41,208 bases of DNA from Desulfovibrio sp. GTDB lineage: Bacteria > Desulfobacterota > Desulfovibrionia > Desulfovibrionales > Desulfovibrionaceae. The position numbers and the translations under genes were made by a program. The stretch covers positions 1 through 41,208 of the forward strand of contig JAISLI010000025.1 of NCBI GenBank assembly GCA_031291035.1, read 5' to 3'. Positions 34,950 to 41,208 of this stretch are shown one piece after another; within the stretch, counting starts at the first letter, position 1; each line of letters starts with the position of its first letter. The notes below the pieces were generated by a model. The model had not been told where the DNA came from, made no database searches, and saw nothing but the letters and a program-made list of their open reading frames with translations.

Positions 34950-35170
34950 GACGGCGAAGCCTAGGGAAAGGGGCGGGCGGAAGCTCAGGCACTCCCGTAC
35001 CGCGTTTTTCCAGGCGTCCGGATCGTTTCCCTTTGTCCACAGGCGCAGCAGGCGCACAAGCTGGTTGAAGGAAAAGCGCTGCGGATGGGCCAACAGATCC
35101 CGGATTATCTCCGGAACGGGGCGTGTCGTGCTGTTTTGGAGCGGCGGACATCCGGGGAATCGGCAGGCAT
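34950..35170 (-). pseudogene. type VI secretion baseplate protein TssG, N-terminal fragment
   Basis: AAAGGAG precedes an ATG at 35170 (MPADSPDVRRSKTARHAP). After a frameshift, the sequence EIIRDLLAHPQRFSFNQLVR LLRLW and RECLSFRPPLSLGF follows, which matches the start of TssG (short helix, then the F.F.Q.VRLL and LRFR..PSL.F motifs). It is fused after about 70 residues to the tssH fragment. The usual gene order tssG-tssH fits a single large deletion. Confidence 0.65.
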
Positions 35171-35460
35171 GTAAAACTCCTTTCGTCCAGAATAGCCACG
35201 TTGCCATGATTGCGCAAGAGGTCGCGCAATCCATGATCCACCACACTTTTGGTCAGAGGGAGGGAAACTTGCCGAAGGCGCTTTTCGGGAAGACAAATTT
35301 GACGCCTTGCAGCTTTTGCCTTTTATCTGTGCAATTCCTGTCTTTTGGGCGCGCCTCGCCGGTTCGCCGGCGGGGGAGCAAGTCCGTCTGGCACGGTCTG
35401 TGCTTAGCACAGGGGCGGGGAGGAAAAATTTTCCCCTTCCCGTTTTTCAAGGAGCGCAGC
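35171..35460. other. 290-bp spacer before flgE
   Basis: No convincing gene. A short minus-strand stretch reads VSLPLTKSVVDHGLRDLLRN HGNVAIL into the tssG start and could be the tail of the preceding secretion gene, but I cannot assign it. AAGGAG near the end is the flgE ribosome-binding site. Confidence 0.4.
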
Positions 35461-36963
35461 ATGAATTCCGCACTCTACATCGGCGCAACCGGTATGAAGG
35501 GGCTGAGCGAGGGCATGGCAGTGACCGCCAACAACCTCGCCAACGTCAGCACCATTGCTTTCAAGCATCAAAATATCCAGTATTCCGACCTGATCTACAC
35601 CACGCAGGCGCACATGGGGGAATGGTGGCTCAACCAGGCCGATTCCCGCGTGGCCGTAGGGCAGCTAGGCAAAGGGCTGCAAGTGGAGACGGTGCGGACA
35701 ATTTTTCAGCAAGGCGGGATGGAGTCGAGCAACACCCTCACTGATCTGGCCATCAACGGAAAAGGATTCTTTCAGGTCACGGACGGAGTCAACCTGTACT
35801 ACACGCGCGCCGGAGATTTTCGCCCCGACAGTCAGGGCGTTCTGTGCAACCCCGAGGGGTTGGCACTCAACGGCTACAGGCTCAACCCGGACGGTTCCCC
35901 GGGCGAACTGCAGGCCGTGCGGGTTGACAGGTTCGGCACAATGCCTGTCAAGGCCAGCGGCAACATGCGTATGCTGCTCAACCTCGGTCTGGATTCGGAC
36001 AGAACCTCTGATCCAGCTCATCCATACTTTTCCCTGCTTGGCGCGTACAATGCCAACGCGGAGCCCCCCATTCCCGACTCGGCCGTCGGTTTTACGCAGT
36101 CAGTCACGCTTTATGACGCTAACGGTCAGACGCGGCAGGCCGCAATATATTTTGACAAAGTTTCCGTTCAAAATGCCCCCCCGGGAACTGTCGTGGAATT
36201 TCTCATAGCCGCCGACGTTCCGCCGTCCGAGGACGGCACGCCGCCGTCCGACGGGGCAGGGCTTCTAATGAGCGGCGCGCTCATATTTTCCGGCAACGGG
36301 CAGCTTGAGGACATGGCGGCGTTCACGCCCGCCGCCGCCGGCGACAAGAGCCTTCAGAACTGGCTGCCGGCGGGCCTCGCCGACGGCCTGCCCCAGCTCA
36401 TCCTTGAAGGGACGCCGATTAGCGTGGACTTCGGCATAAAGGCGGCCGGCGGGTGGGAACACGCCCCGGCCTCCGCCAACGCCGTCACGACGCAAAACAC
36501 CCTGCCCTCCATGGGCGCGACGGCCACACGGGCGCAGGAGGCCAGCACCGCCTACAACACCTCTCCCCTGCTCTATCTCGCCGAACAGGACGGGTATCCC
36601 GAAGGTTCATTGAGTTATTACAGCATTGGAACGGACGGCGTCCTCACGGGGTATTACTCCAACGGACAGGGGCAGGCTCTCTGGCAGATACCCCTTTGCC
36701 GCTTCACCAGCGAAGACGGCCTGCGCAGACAGGGCAACAACCTTTTTGCCGCCACGGCCGCGTCCGGCCTGATGGAAATGGGCATGCCCGGCACGGAGAA
36801 CTACGGAAAGGTGCATGCCTACAACATTGAACTCTCCAATGTGGATATGGCTGCGGAAATGGTCGACATGATAATAACCCAGCGCGGATTTCAGTCCAAC
36901 AGCAAAGTGGTCACGACGGCCGACCAGATGCTGCAGCGGGCCATTGAGCTCAAACGTTCGTAA
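35461..36963 (+). CDS. flgE: flagellar hook protein FlgE
   Basis: 500 aa. The N-terminus MNSALYIGATGMKGLSEGMA VTANNLANVSTIAFK is the flagellar rod/hook signature. LAINGKGFFQVTDGVNLYYT RAGDF is the conserved FlgE/F/G block. A variable middle part forms the hook surface. The C-terminus has GTENYGKVHAYNIELSNVDM and AEMVDMIITQRGFQSNSKVV, the axial coiled-coil segment. The frame is open far upstream, but AAGGAG before the ATG at 35461 and the family N-terminus fix the start. No other flagellar gene lies in the window. Confidence 0.93.
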   Translation: MNSALYIGATGMKGLSEGMAVTANNLANVSTIAFKHQNIQYSDLIYTTQAHMGEWWLNQADSRVAVGQLGKGLQVETVRTIFQQGGMESSNTLTDLAINGKGFFQVTDGVNLYYTRAGDFRPDSQGVLCNPEGLALNGYRLNPDGSPGELQAVRVDRFGTMPVKASGNMRMLLNLGLDSDRTSDPAHPYFSLLGAYNANAEPPIPDSAVGFTQSVTLYDANGQTRQAAIYFDKVSVQNAPPGTVVEFLIAADVPPSEDGTPPSDGAGLLMSGALIFSGNGQLEDMAAFTPAAAGDKSLQNWLPAGLADGLPQLILEGTPISVDFGIKAAGGWEHAPASANAVTTQNTLPSMGATATRAQEASTAYNTSPLLYLAEQDGYPEGSLSYYSIGTDGVLTGYYSNGQGQALWQIPLCRFTSEDGLRRQGNNLFAATAASGLMEMGMPGTENYGKVHAYNIELSNVDMAAEMVDMIITQRGFQSNSKVVTTADQMLQRAIELKRS

Positions 36964-37001
36964 AGGCGCCCCTCACCAACGGTCTTTTTCTATTGGTGTC
37001 T

Positions 37002-37658
37002 TCATGCCTCCACTTTATGGACTTTTTGGATGCGTCTGCCCTGCTGACCGGCTGCCGCCAAGCGCCCGGCGTAGCGCTCGGCCTCGCTGTACACACACCC
37101 GCAATAGGATTGGCGATAAAGCCCCAATTTTTTGGAGCGCTCAATCCCCGCCCGCCAGTCTTCACGAAAATCTCGGTATATGAAGGAGGGATCGGTCGGA
37201 TTTGCTTCCGCGACGCGCCGGCCGGCCGCCGCGATAATCTCGTGCGGCTGGTGGCGGGAATAGAGGAGAGAACTGCTGAAAAAGGGGATATTCAGTTCCC
37301 GCGCTTCGGCAAAGGTCGCGTTTATGCGGCCTTCGCAGCAGAAGGCGCAACGATCCGGCCTGGCGTCCCGCCCGGCTGCCGCGGAGCGCAGCCAGGCTGT
37401 GATCTCCCAGTGTTCATCGGCGCACAATAGTTCCACCCCCAGTTCCGCACAGGCTTCCAGCGCCGCTTCGCGGCGTCGCAGGTATTCCGTGAGCGGATGG
37501 ATGTTGGGATTCATAAACCACGCCGTCACCGTAAAACCCGCGTCCCGGCAGCGCAGTATGGGCATAAGAGCGCATGGCCCGCAGCAGACATGCAAAAGTA
37601 GGCGCGCGCCCTTTCGCGACGGCCAGCGCGCTAAAGCCGTATCGTCACTTCGAGGCAT
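37002..37658 (-). CDS. queH: epoxyqueuosine reductase QueH
   Basis: 218 aa. LLLHVCCGPCALMPILR, NPNIHPLTEYLRR, RCAFCCEGRINATFAEAREL, FSSSLLYSRHQPHEIIAAAG and LYRQSYCGCVYSEAER are the QueH (formerly DUF208) signatures with the cysteine pairs that bind the cluster and metal. It performs the last step of queuosine tRNA modification. The ATG at 37658 lies 28 bp inside the end of the RNase gene, so the two are probably an operon. Confidence 0.92.
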   Translation of the reverse strand: MPRSDDTALARWPSRKGARLLLHVCCGPCALMPILRCRDAGFTVTAWFMNPNIHPLTEYLRRREAALEACAELGVELLCADEHWEITAWLRSAAAGRDARPDRCAFCCEGRINATFAEARELNIPFFSSSLLYSRHQPHEIIAAAGRRVAEANPTDPSFIYRDFREDWRAGIERSKKLGLYRQSYCGCVYSEAERYAGRLAAAGQQGRRIQKVHKVEA

Positions 37659-39493
37659 TTTCCGTATTCCTGCTCCAGTTCCCGCAGGCTGTCCCGCTTG
37701 TGGTTGAGCAGATACAAGGCCACCTCCCGGCTGCTTTCAAAACGGCAGATGTTGCCGTTCTTCGCGCGCAAAAGGCAGCGCAAATCACGCAGGGCCTGGA
37801 GCGCCTGCCATTCCAGATTGCGTCTCTGCCCTGTTCCGCCGCAGGCCGGGCAAGGCTCCATGGTGATGGCCAGGGCAGAGGAGCCGGTGCGCTGGCGTAC
37901 CAGCTCCAGCAGGCCAAAGGAGCTTATACGCCCCACATCGTGCCGGGCGCGATCGTTTTTCATGGCTTGGCGCAAGGTTTTCTCCACTTCCTGAATGTGT
38001 TTTTTCTCGCGCATTTCAATGAAGTCAATCACCACTTGGCCGCCCACATCCCTGAGCCTGATCTGGCGGGCCACAGCTTCGGCGGCCTCAAGGTTGGTTT
38101 TGTGCGCCATTGCTTCAAAATTGGCTTTTCCGGAGATTTTGCCGGAGTTGACATCCACGGCCATCAGGGCTTCTGTCTGATCAAAGACAAGCCTGCCGCC
38201 CGAGGGTAAAATCACCTCACGCGCATATATCTGGTCAAGCTGGCGCCGCAGGTTGAAGCGTTCCCACAGCGGCTGGCCTGCATCCGCATGAAGTCGAATC
38301 AGATTTTTTTTGCGCGGAAAAAGCAGGCTTGCGGTTTCACGCACGCGTTCGGCGGTGTCCTCATTGTCAAGCCAGACCTCCATAACGTCGTCCGTCAGAT
38401 AATCCCGCACGGCCCGCTCGGAAAGTCCCGGTTCCTGATAGACAAGGGCGGGCGAAGTGACTTCGGTGCCCTTTTTGCGAATCTCGCGCCACACGCGCTT
38501 GAGATATTGCAGATCAATCTTCAGAGTGGTTTTGGTGGCGCCCTCGCTTACGGTGCGCACAATCACCCCCAGCTCGGGGCCGGGGTCAATATCGCCCATC
38601 AGTTCACGCAAACGGCCGCGTTCTTCCTCATTTTCAACCTTGCGGGAAACTCCGGTCTGCTCCTGCCCCGGCGTGAGGACCAGAAAACGCCCGGCCAGGG
38701 ACAGCCAGGTCGTCAAAAAGGCGCCCTTGTTGCCCGTAGGCTCCTTGACCACCTGTACAAGTACCTCCTGGCCGACCTTGAGCACTTTCTGTATGGGAGG
38801 AAACTTTCTGCCCTTGGCCGGTTCGTGGTGCGCCTGCCAGTATTCGGGGTGAATTTCGTCTATCTGCAGAAAGCCGTTCTTGCCCACGCCGAAATTGACA
38901 AAGGCCGCCTGCAGGTTGGTATCTATATTCTGAACGAGCCCTTTATAAATGTTGCCCTTGATTTTGCACTGATGGAGCATGTCCAGATAGTATTCCTGCA
39001 CAATGCCGTCTTCGACAAGGGCCACTTCCACCTGCTCGCCGGGCAGAACGCTGACGATCATGCGCCGCCTGCCGCCGGTTTTTTCCGTTTTCTCTCTGCT
39101 GCCGCGAGTATTTGCGCGGCGGCCCGGCTTTCCTTCGTCGATCCCTTCCTGGGTGGCGGCGCATGGCCCACGGGCAGGTGCCATCGGAGTTTGCTCCCCT
39201 CCGTCCGGGGTCTGCGGGGATGCGTCAACGGGAACGGCCGCGGCCGTTCTCGTTTTTTGGGCGGTTTTTTTGGAAGGCGCCCTTCGCCGTCTGTGTCCGG
39301 CGGCGCCGGGCGTTCCCGTTGATATTTTTTCCGGCGCGGACGGCGTCGCGTCCTCATCCTGCGTCACTGTTTGCGCCGCCGCGCCCGGCGTTTTTCTCGC
39401 GCGGCGATGCGGCTTTTTCGCGGGGGTTGCGGGCGCGTTCGCGCGTTCGTCGCTTACGGTTGCAGATGTGGCGTTGCTCTGGTCTGTCGTCAT
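37631..39493 (-). CDS. rng: ribonuclease E/G family endoribonuclease
   Basis: 620 aa from the ATG at 39493, which has AAAGGA 6 nt upstream. The first 150 residues are a low-complexity Ala/Arg/Pro/Thr-rich extension. An S1-like domain follows (GNIYKGLVQNIDTNLQAAFV NFGVGKNGFL). The DNase I-like catalytic part has LMAVDVNSGKISGKANFEAM and GGQVVIDFIEM with the metal-binding Asp residues. The Zn-link is EPCPACGGTGQ. It cuts single-stranded RNA in mRNA decay and rRNA maturation. With no long C-terminal scaffold it is closer to RNase G in layout. The open frame extends to 39670 but lacks an SD there. Confidence 0.9.
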   Translation of the reverse strand: MTTDQSNATSATVSDERANAPATPAKKPHRRARKTPGAAAQTVTQDEDATPSAPEKISTGTPGAAGHRRRRAPSKKTAQKTRTAAAVPVDASPQTPDGGEQTPMAPARGPCAATQEGIDEGKPGRRANTRGSREKTEKTGGRRRMIVSVLPGEQVEVALVEDGIVQEYYLDMLHQCKIKGNIYKGLVQNIDTNLQAAFVNFGVGKNGFLQIDEIHPEYWQAHHEPAKGRKFPPIQKVLKVGQEVLVQVVKEPTGNKGAFLTTWLSLAGRFLVLTPGQEQTGVSRKVENEEERGRLRELMGDIDPGPELGVIVRTVSEGATKTTLKIDLQYLKRVWREIRKKGTEVTSPALVYQEPGLSERAVRDYLTDDVMEVWLDNEDTAERVRETASLLFPRKKNLIRLHADAGQPLWERFNLRRQLDQIYAREVILPSGGRLVFDQTEALMAVDVNSGKISGKANFEAMAHKTNLEAAEAVARQIRLRDVGGQVVIDFIEMREKKHIQEVEKTLRQAMKNDRARHDVGRISSFGLLELVRQRTGSSALAITMEPCPACGGTGQRRNLEWQALQALRDLRCLLRAKNGNICRFESSREVALYLLNHKRDSLRELEQEYGKCLEVTIRL

Positions 39494-39912
39494 GAAAATC
39501 CTTTGTGCGGCAACGCAAAGGCGAGGCCGCAACGAAAATTTTTTCTGTCTGATTGCCGAAAAGGAAACACGGGTACCGGGAGAGAAAAATGTTTGCATGT
39601 TGAGCGGCAAGCGACGGGCGATGGCCCGGCGCACAACGGCACAGGCATGATGAGGAAATGGTGCGGGCATATCGGACAGATAGTTGCAGAGTACGTTTTT
39701 TTTTGAAAATATGCAAGTGCCCGCGAGAACCGGAATCCGCCACCCTTTTGACCAGAGGAGGGGGAAGAAGGGGTTACGTTCCAGACTTCCTTTTCCCCGT
39801 TGTTCGCGTCGTTCGCGCCGGCCCGTAGGGGCAGGCCCAGGGCCAGAATCAGGAAGCAGGCGCCGAAAAAAAGGATCGTCTGTTTACGCGGGGCGTTTCC
39901 GGGGATATTCAC
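39490..39912 (-). CDS. possible small exported protein upstream of the RNase gene
   Basis: GTG 39912 opens a 140-aa frame with a signal-peptide-like N-terminus (RKQTILFFGACFLILALGLP LRAGAN). Its TGA overlaps the RNase ATG (ATGA). The second half looks like random sequence. The best ribosome-binding site upstream (GGAGG before ATG 39925) serves another frame that stops after 13 codons, so a frameshift in the leader is possible. I do not recognise a family. Confidence 0.3.
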   Translation of the reverse strand: MNIPGNAPRKQTILFFGACFLILALGLPLRAGANDANNGEKEVWNVTPSSPSSGQKGGGFRFSRALAYFQKKTYSATICPICPHHFLIMPVPLCAGPSPVACRSTCKHFSLPVPVFPFRQSDRKNFRCGLAFALPHKGFS

Positions 39913-40015
39913 GTGATGTCTTCATGGGGCCTCCGGAGTGACGGGTAGAGGGCAAGAAAAAAGGCCGCAAGGAACTGACAGGGGCATCCCTTATAGATAT
40001 AATCCGACAGAATAG

Positions 40016-40056
40016 GCTTGGCCGTGGTGTCGTCGGCACTCGGCCAAGCTGTTTTT
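40016..40056 (+). terminator. hairpin with T-run in the intergenic stretch
   Basis: GCTTGGCCG pairs with CGGCCAAGC around a 16-nt loop, followed by TGTTTTT. The gap 39926-40244 contains three short CGGCACT words (40034, 40071, 40144) and a small TTGAG/CTCAA hairpin but no gene that I can support. Confidence 0.6.
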
Positions 40057-40244
40057 CAACATGTGCCTAGCGGCACTCGGTCTGTTTCAATCCACAAGTA
40101 TTGAGTTTTTTGGCCTCAATATTGACAGGGTTATATTTCTATGCGGCACTTAGTCTGAAGGTCAAGAAAAATTTTACACAAGTTGAGAATGGGAGGGAAA
40201 TGTGCTATGTTTGACATACAAATTTATGATGTAGCGGCGCATGT

Positions 40245-40273
40245 TTAGAGCAATTTCAAAGTGAAATTGCTCC
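40245..40273. repeat. terminal hairpin of element family A (29-bp solo piece)
   Basis: TTAGAGCAATTTCA and TGAAATTGCTCC are almost perfect inverted arms. They match the end hairpin of the 130-bp elements at 17957, 24231 and 30991, but the rest of the element is absent. Confidence 0.65.
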
Positions 40274-40347
40274 AGATTCTTAATTTCGGGCTAAGTCCGG
40301 GCTAAGTTTGCATCAAGACAGCAGGCAGGAGGCCATTATGTCAACAT

Positions 40348-40600
40348 GATTTTGATGCGCCGTTGCCGCCGGAACTTCTGGCAGCCTTTGCGGGGGATGT
40401 GGAATGAGGCTGCTCAGGAAAGCGGCTTTGTGGAGTTGCCCCTGCTCGGGTTCCATGCGGAGATGCTGGCGACCATGCCCCGACACCACAATGATCCCTT
40501 TGACCACATGCTGGTGGCCCAAGCTATGGCTGAACCCATGCGGCTGATTACCGGCGATGCCGTGCTTGCCCAATACACGCCGTTGGTTCTGCCTATTTGA
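40348..40600 (+). pseudogene. vapBC toxin-antitoxin remnant
   Basis: In one frame DFDAPLPPELLAAFAGDVE and stop (40348-40407) is the C-terminal tail of a VapB/Phd-type antitoxin. Its TGA overlaps an ATG that opens MRLL (40404), the normal VapC start. The sequence then shifts frame and jumps to FVELPLLGFHAEMLATMPRH HNDPFDHMLVAQAMAEPMRL ITGDAVLAQYTPLVLPI, the C-terminal half of a PIN-domain toxin with the conserved acidic residues of NDPFDHML and ITGDAVL. The first catalytic Asp region and about 70 residues are lost, and the antitoxin lacks its N-terminus. Confidence 0.75.
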
Positions 40601-40622
40601 AGCTCCCCGCCGGGAACATCTT

Positions 40623-41206
40623 TCATCCAGAATTCACGCCATTCGGGTAGCGCATTCGTCCGATGCGATCCAGGGTTTCCCGTATTCTCGTCTTGCCTGA
40701 ACCCCCATAGCGGCAGTTGGGAGGGTAGGGTAGTGTAATGCATCCGTTTCGGCTTCCAAAAGACCGTTCATGGCAATTACCGGGAGAAAGAAAGAATGTC
40801 ACAGTCAGGCGTTCACTGGCTGCCAACATGTGGGAGCTTTGTCGTCCATCCTCTCTTCGATTTGCCAATTGCCTGTGCCCCTTTTTTTGGGAGCCCCAGT
40901 TCCGTCAGGGTGGACTTTTATGGAGGTAGAATCCAGAGAAACAGAGTTAATTTTCAATGGGAGTAACTGTTCTTGTTGCAAGCGCTCAAAAACACGGGTG
41001 AGAATGCCAGTTTTGGCCCAGGATCTCATCCGGCGGTATATGGTGTTCCAGTTTCCAAAATGTTTGGGCAACGCCCTCCACTTACAACCATTTTCGACTA
41101 CATAGAGAATGGCATTAAGGAAACGAAGGTTATCAACTTTGACATTGCCACGCTGAGTTGGAAGGCAGCCGGAGATTCGTTTTAATTGGAGTTTTGTTAT
41201 TTTCAT
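40623..41206 (-). mobile_element. IS5-family transposase remnant at the window edge
   Basis: The frame starting at 41206 reads LPTQRGNVKVDNLRFLNAIL YVVENGCKWRALPKHFGNWN TIYRRMRSWAKTGIL and then SVSLDSTSIKVHPDGTGAPK K, the N-terminal part of an IS5-type DDE transposase with the first Asp. A frameshift follows, and another frame (40623-40868) picks up SERLTVTFFLSPGNCHE before similarity ends. The catalytic second half is missing. The element end toward 41208 may lie outside the window. Confidence 0.75.
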
Positions 41207-41208
41207 AC

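Noticed and set aside
36965..36995. CACCAA/TTGGTG hairpin between flgE and queH as a terminator
   Set aside because: Only 6 bp with a 13-nt loop and no T-run after the stem on either strand.
40030..40160. Possible degenerate CRISPR repeats (CGGCACT words and GTTTCAATCCAC)
   Set aside because: Three CGGCACT words at intervals of 37 and 73 bp share only about 7-12 bases. There is no full-length repeat, no regular spacers and no cas gene.

Overview
The window looks like a chromosome segment of a Desulfovibrionaceae-type sulfate reducer (Desulfobacterota). This rests on gene content and order rather than on any search. The run yicC, DUF370/RemA-like, gmk, pyrF, TPR protein and recJ, together with rubrerythrin, a tri-haem cytochrome c peroxidase, hypAB and a molybdopterin-binding protein remnant, is typical of that group. 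Housekeeping parts are GC-rich. The stretch 31.1-34.1 kb is clearly more AT-rich and is accessory DNA.

Layout. 1-8.0 kb: the C-terminal end of an outer-membrane beta-barrel on the plus strand, then a minus-strand group of peroxidase, RND pump and copper P-type ATPase, and the lipoprotein RlpA. 8.2-10.35 kb: a decayed region with a glycyl-radical-enzyme pseudogene, a small coiled-coil-protein remnant, an intact hicAB module and a broken molybdopterin-binding gene. 10.36-14.3 kb: PHP phosphoesterase, Trm112, Maf, tRNA-Phe, a HAD hydrolase, YggT and a DUF465 protein. 14.4-17.7 kb: ilvB-ilvN-ilvC, closed by a very strong terminator. 18.2-23.4 kb: an overlapping operon fmdB-like, yicC, remA-like, gmk, pyrF, TPR, recJ. 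23.7-30.9 kb: rubrerythrin, ctpA-proC, an AMIN-domain protein, hypA-hypB, a SPOR protein and a bifunctional mannose-1-phosphate guanylyltransferase/isomerase. 35.5-39.5 kb: flgE, queH and an RNase E/G. 40.2-41.2 kb: vapBC debris and an IS5-type transposase remnant at the edge.

The most unusual part is 31.2-34.4 kb. Two nearly identical copies of a RelE/HigB-type toxin gene lie in inverted orientation and bracket about 1.8 kb. Copy 1 has two frameshifts but keeps its antitoxin. Copy 2 is open but has lost its antitoxin at a junction with an IS630 transposase fragment. Each copy has its own promoter buried in a different perfect or near-perfect palindrome. The bracketed segment carries unrecognised small ORFs, paired hairpins with identical loops, a nine-codon ORF with a strong ribosome-binding site, and three successive terminator-like hairpins. 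Next to it lie remnants of type VI secretion genes (tssG, tssH) broken by deletion and the IS630 piece.

Dispersed repeats link the regions. A roughly 130-bp multi-hairpin element with TA-bounded terminal inverted repeats occurs three times plus a short fourth piece, and one copy supplies the stop codon of rubrerythrin. A second hairpin family occurs three times. The many pseudogenes and repeats suggest a genome losing accessory functions, as in host-associated relatives; that is inference.
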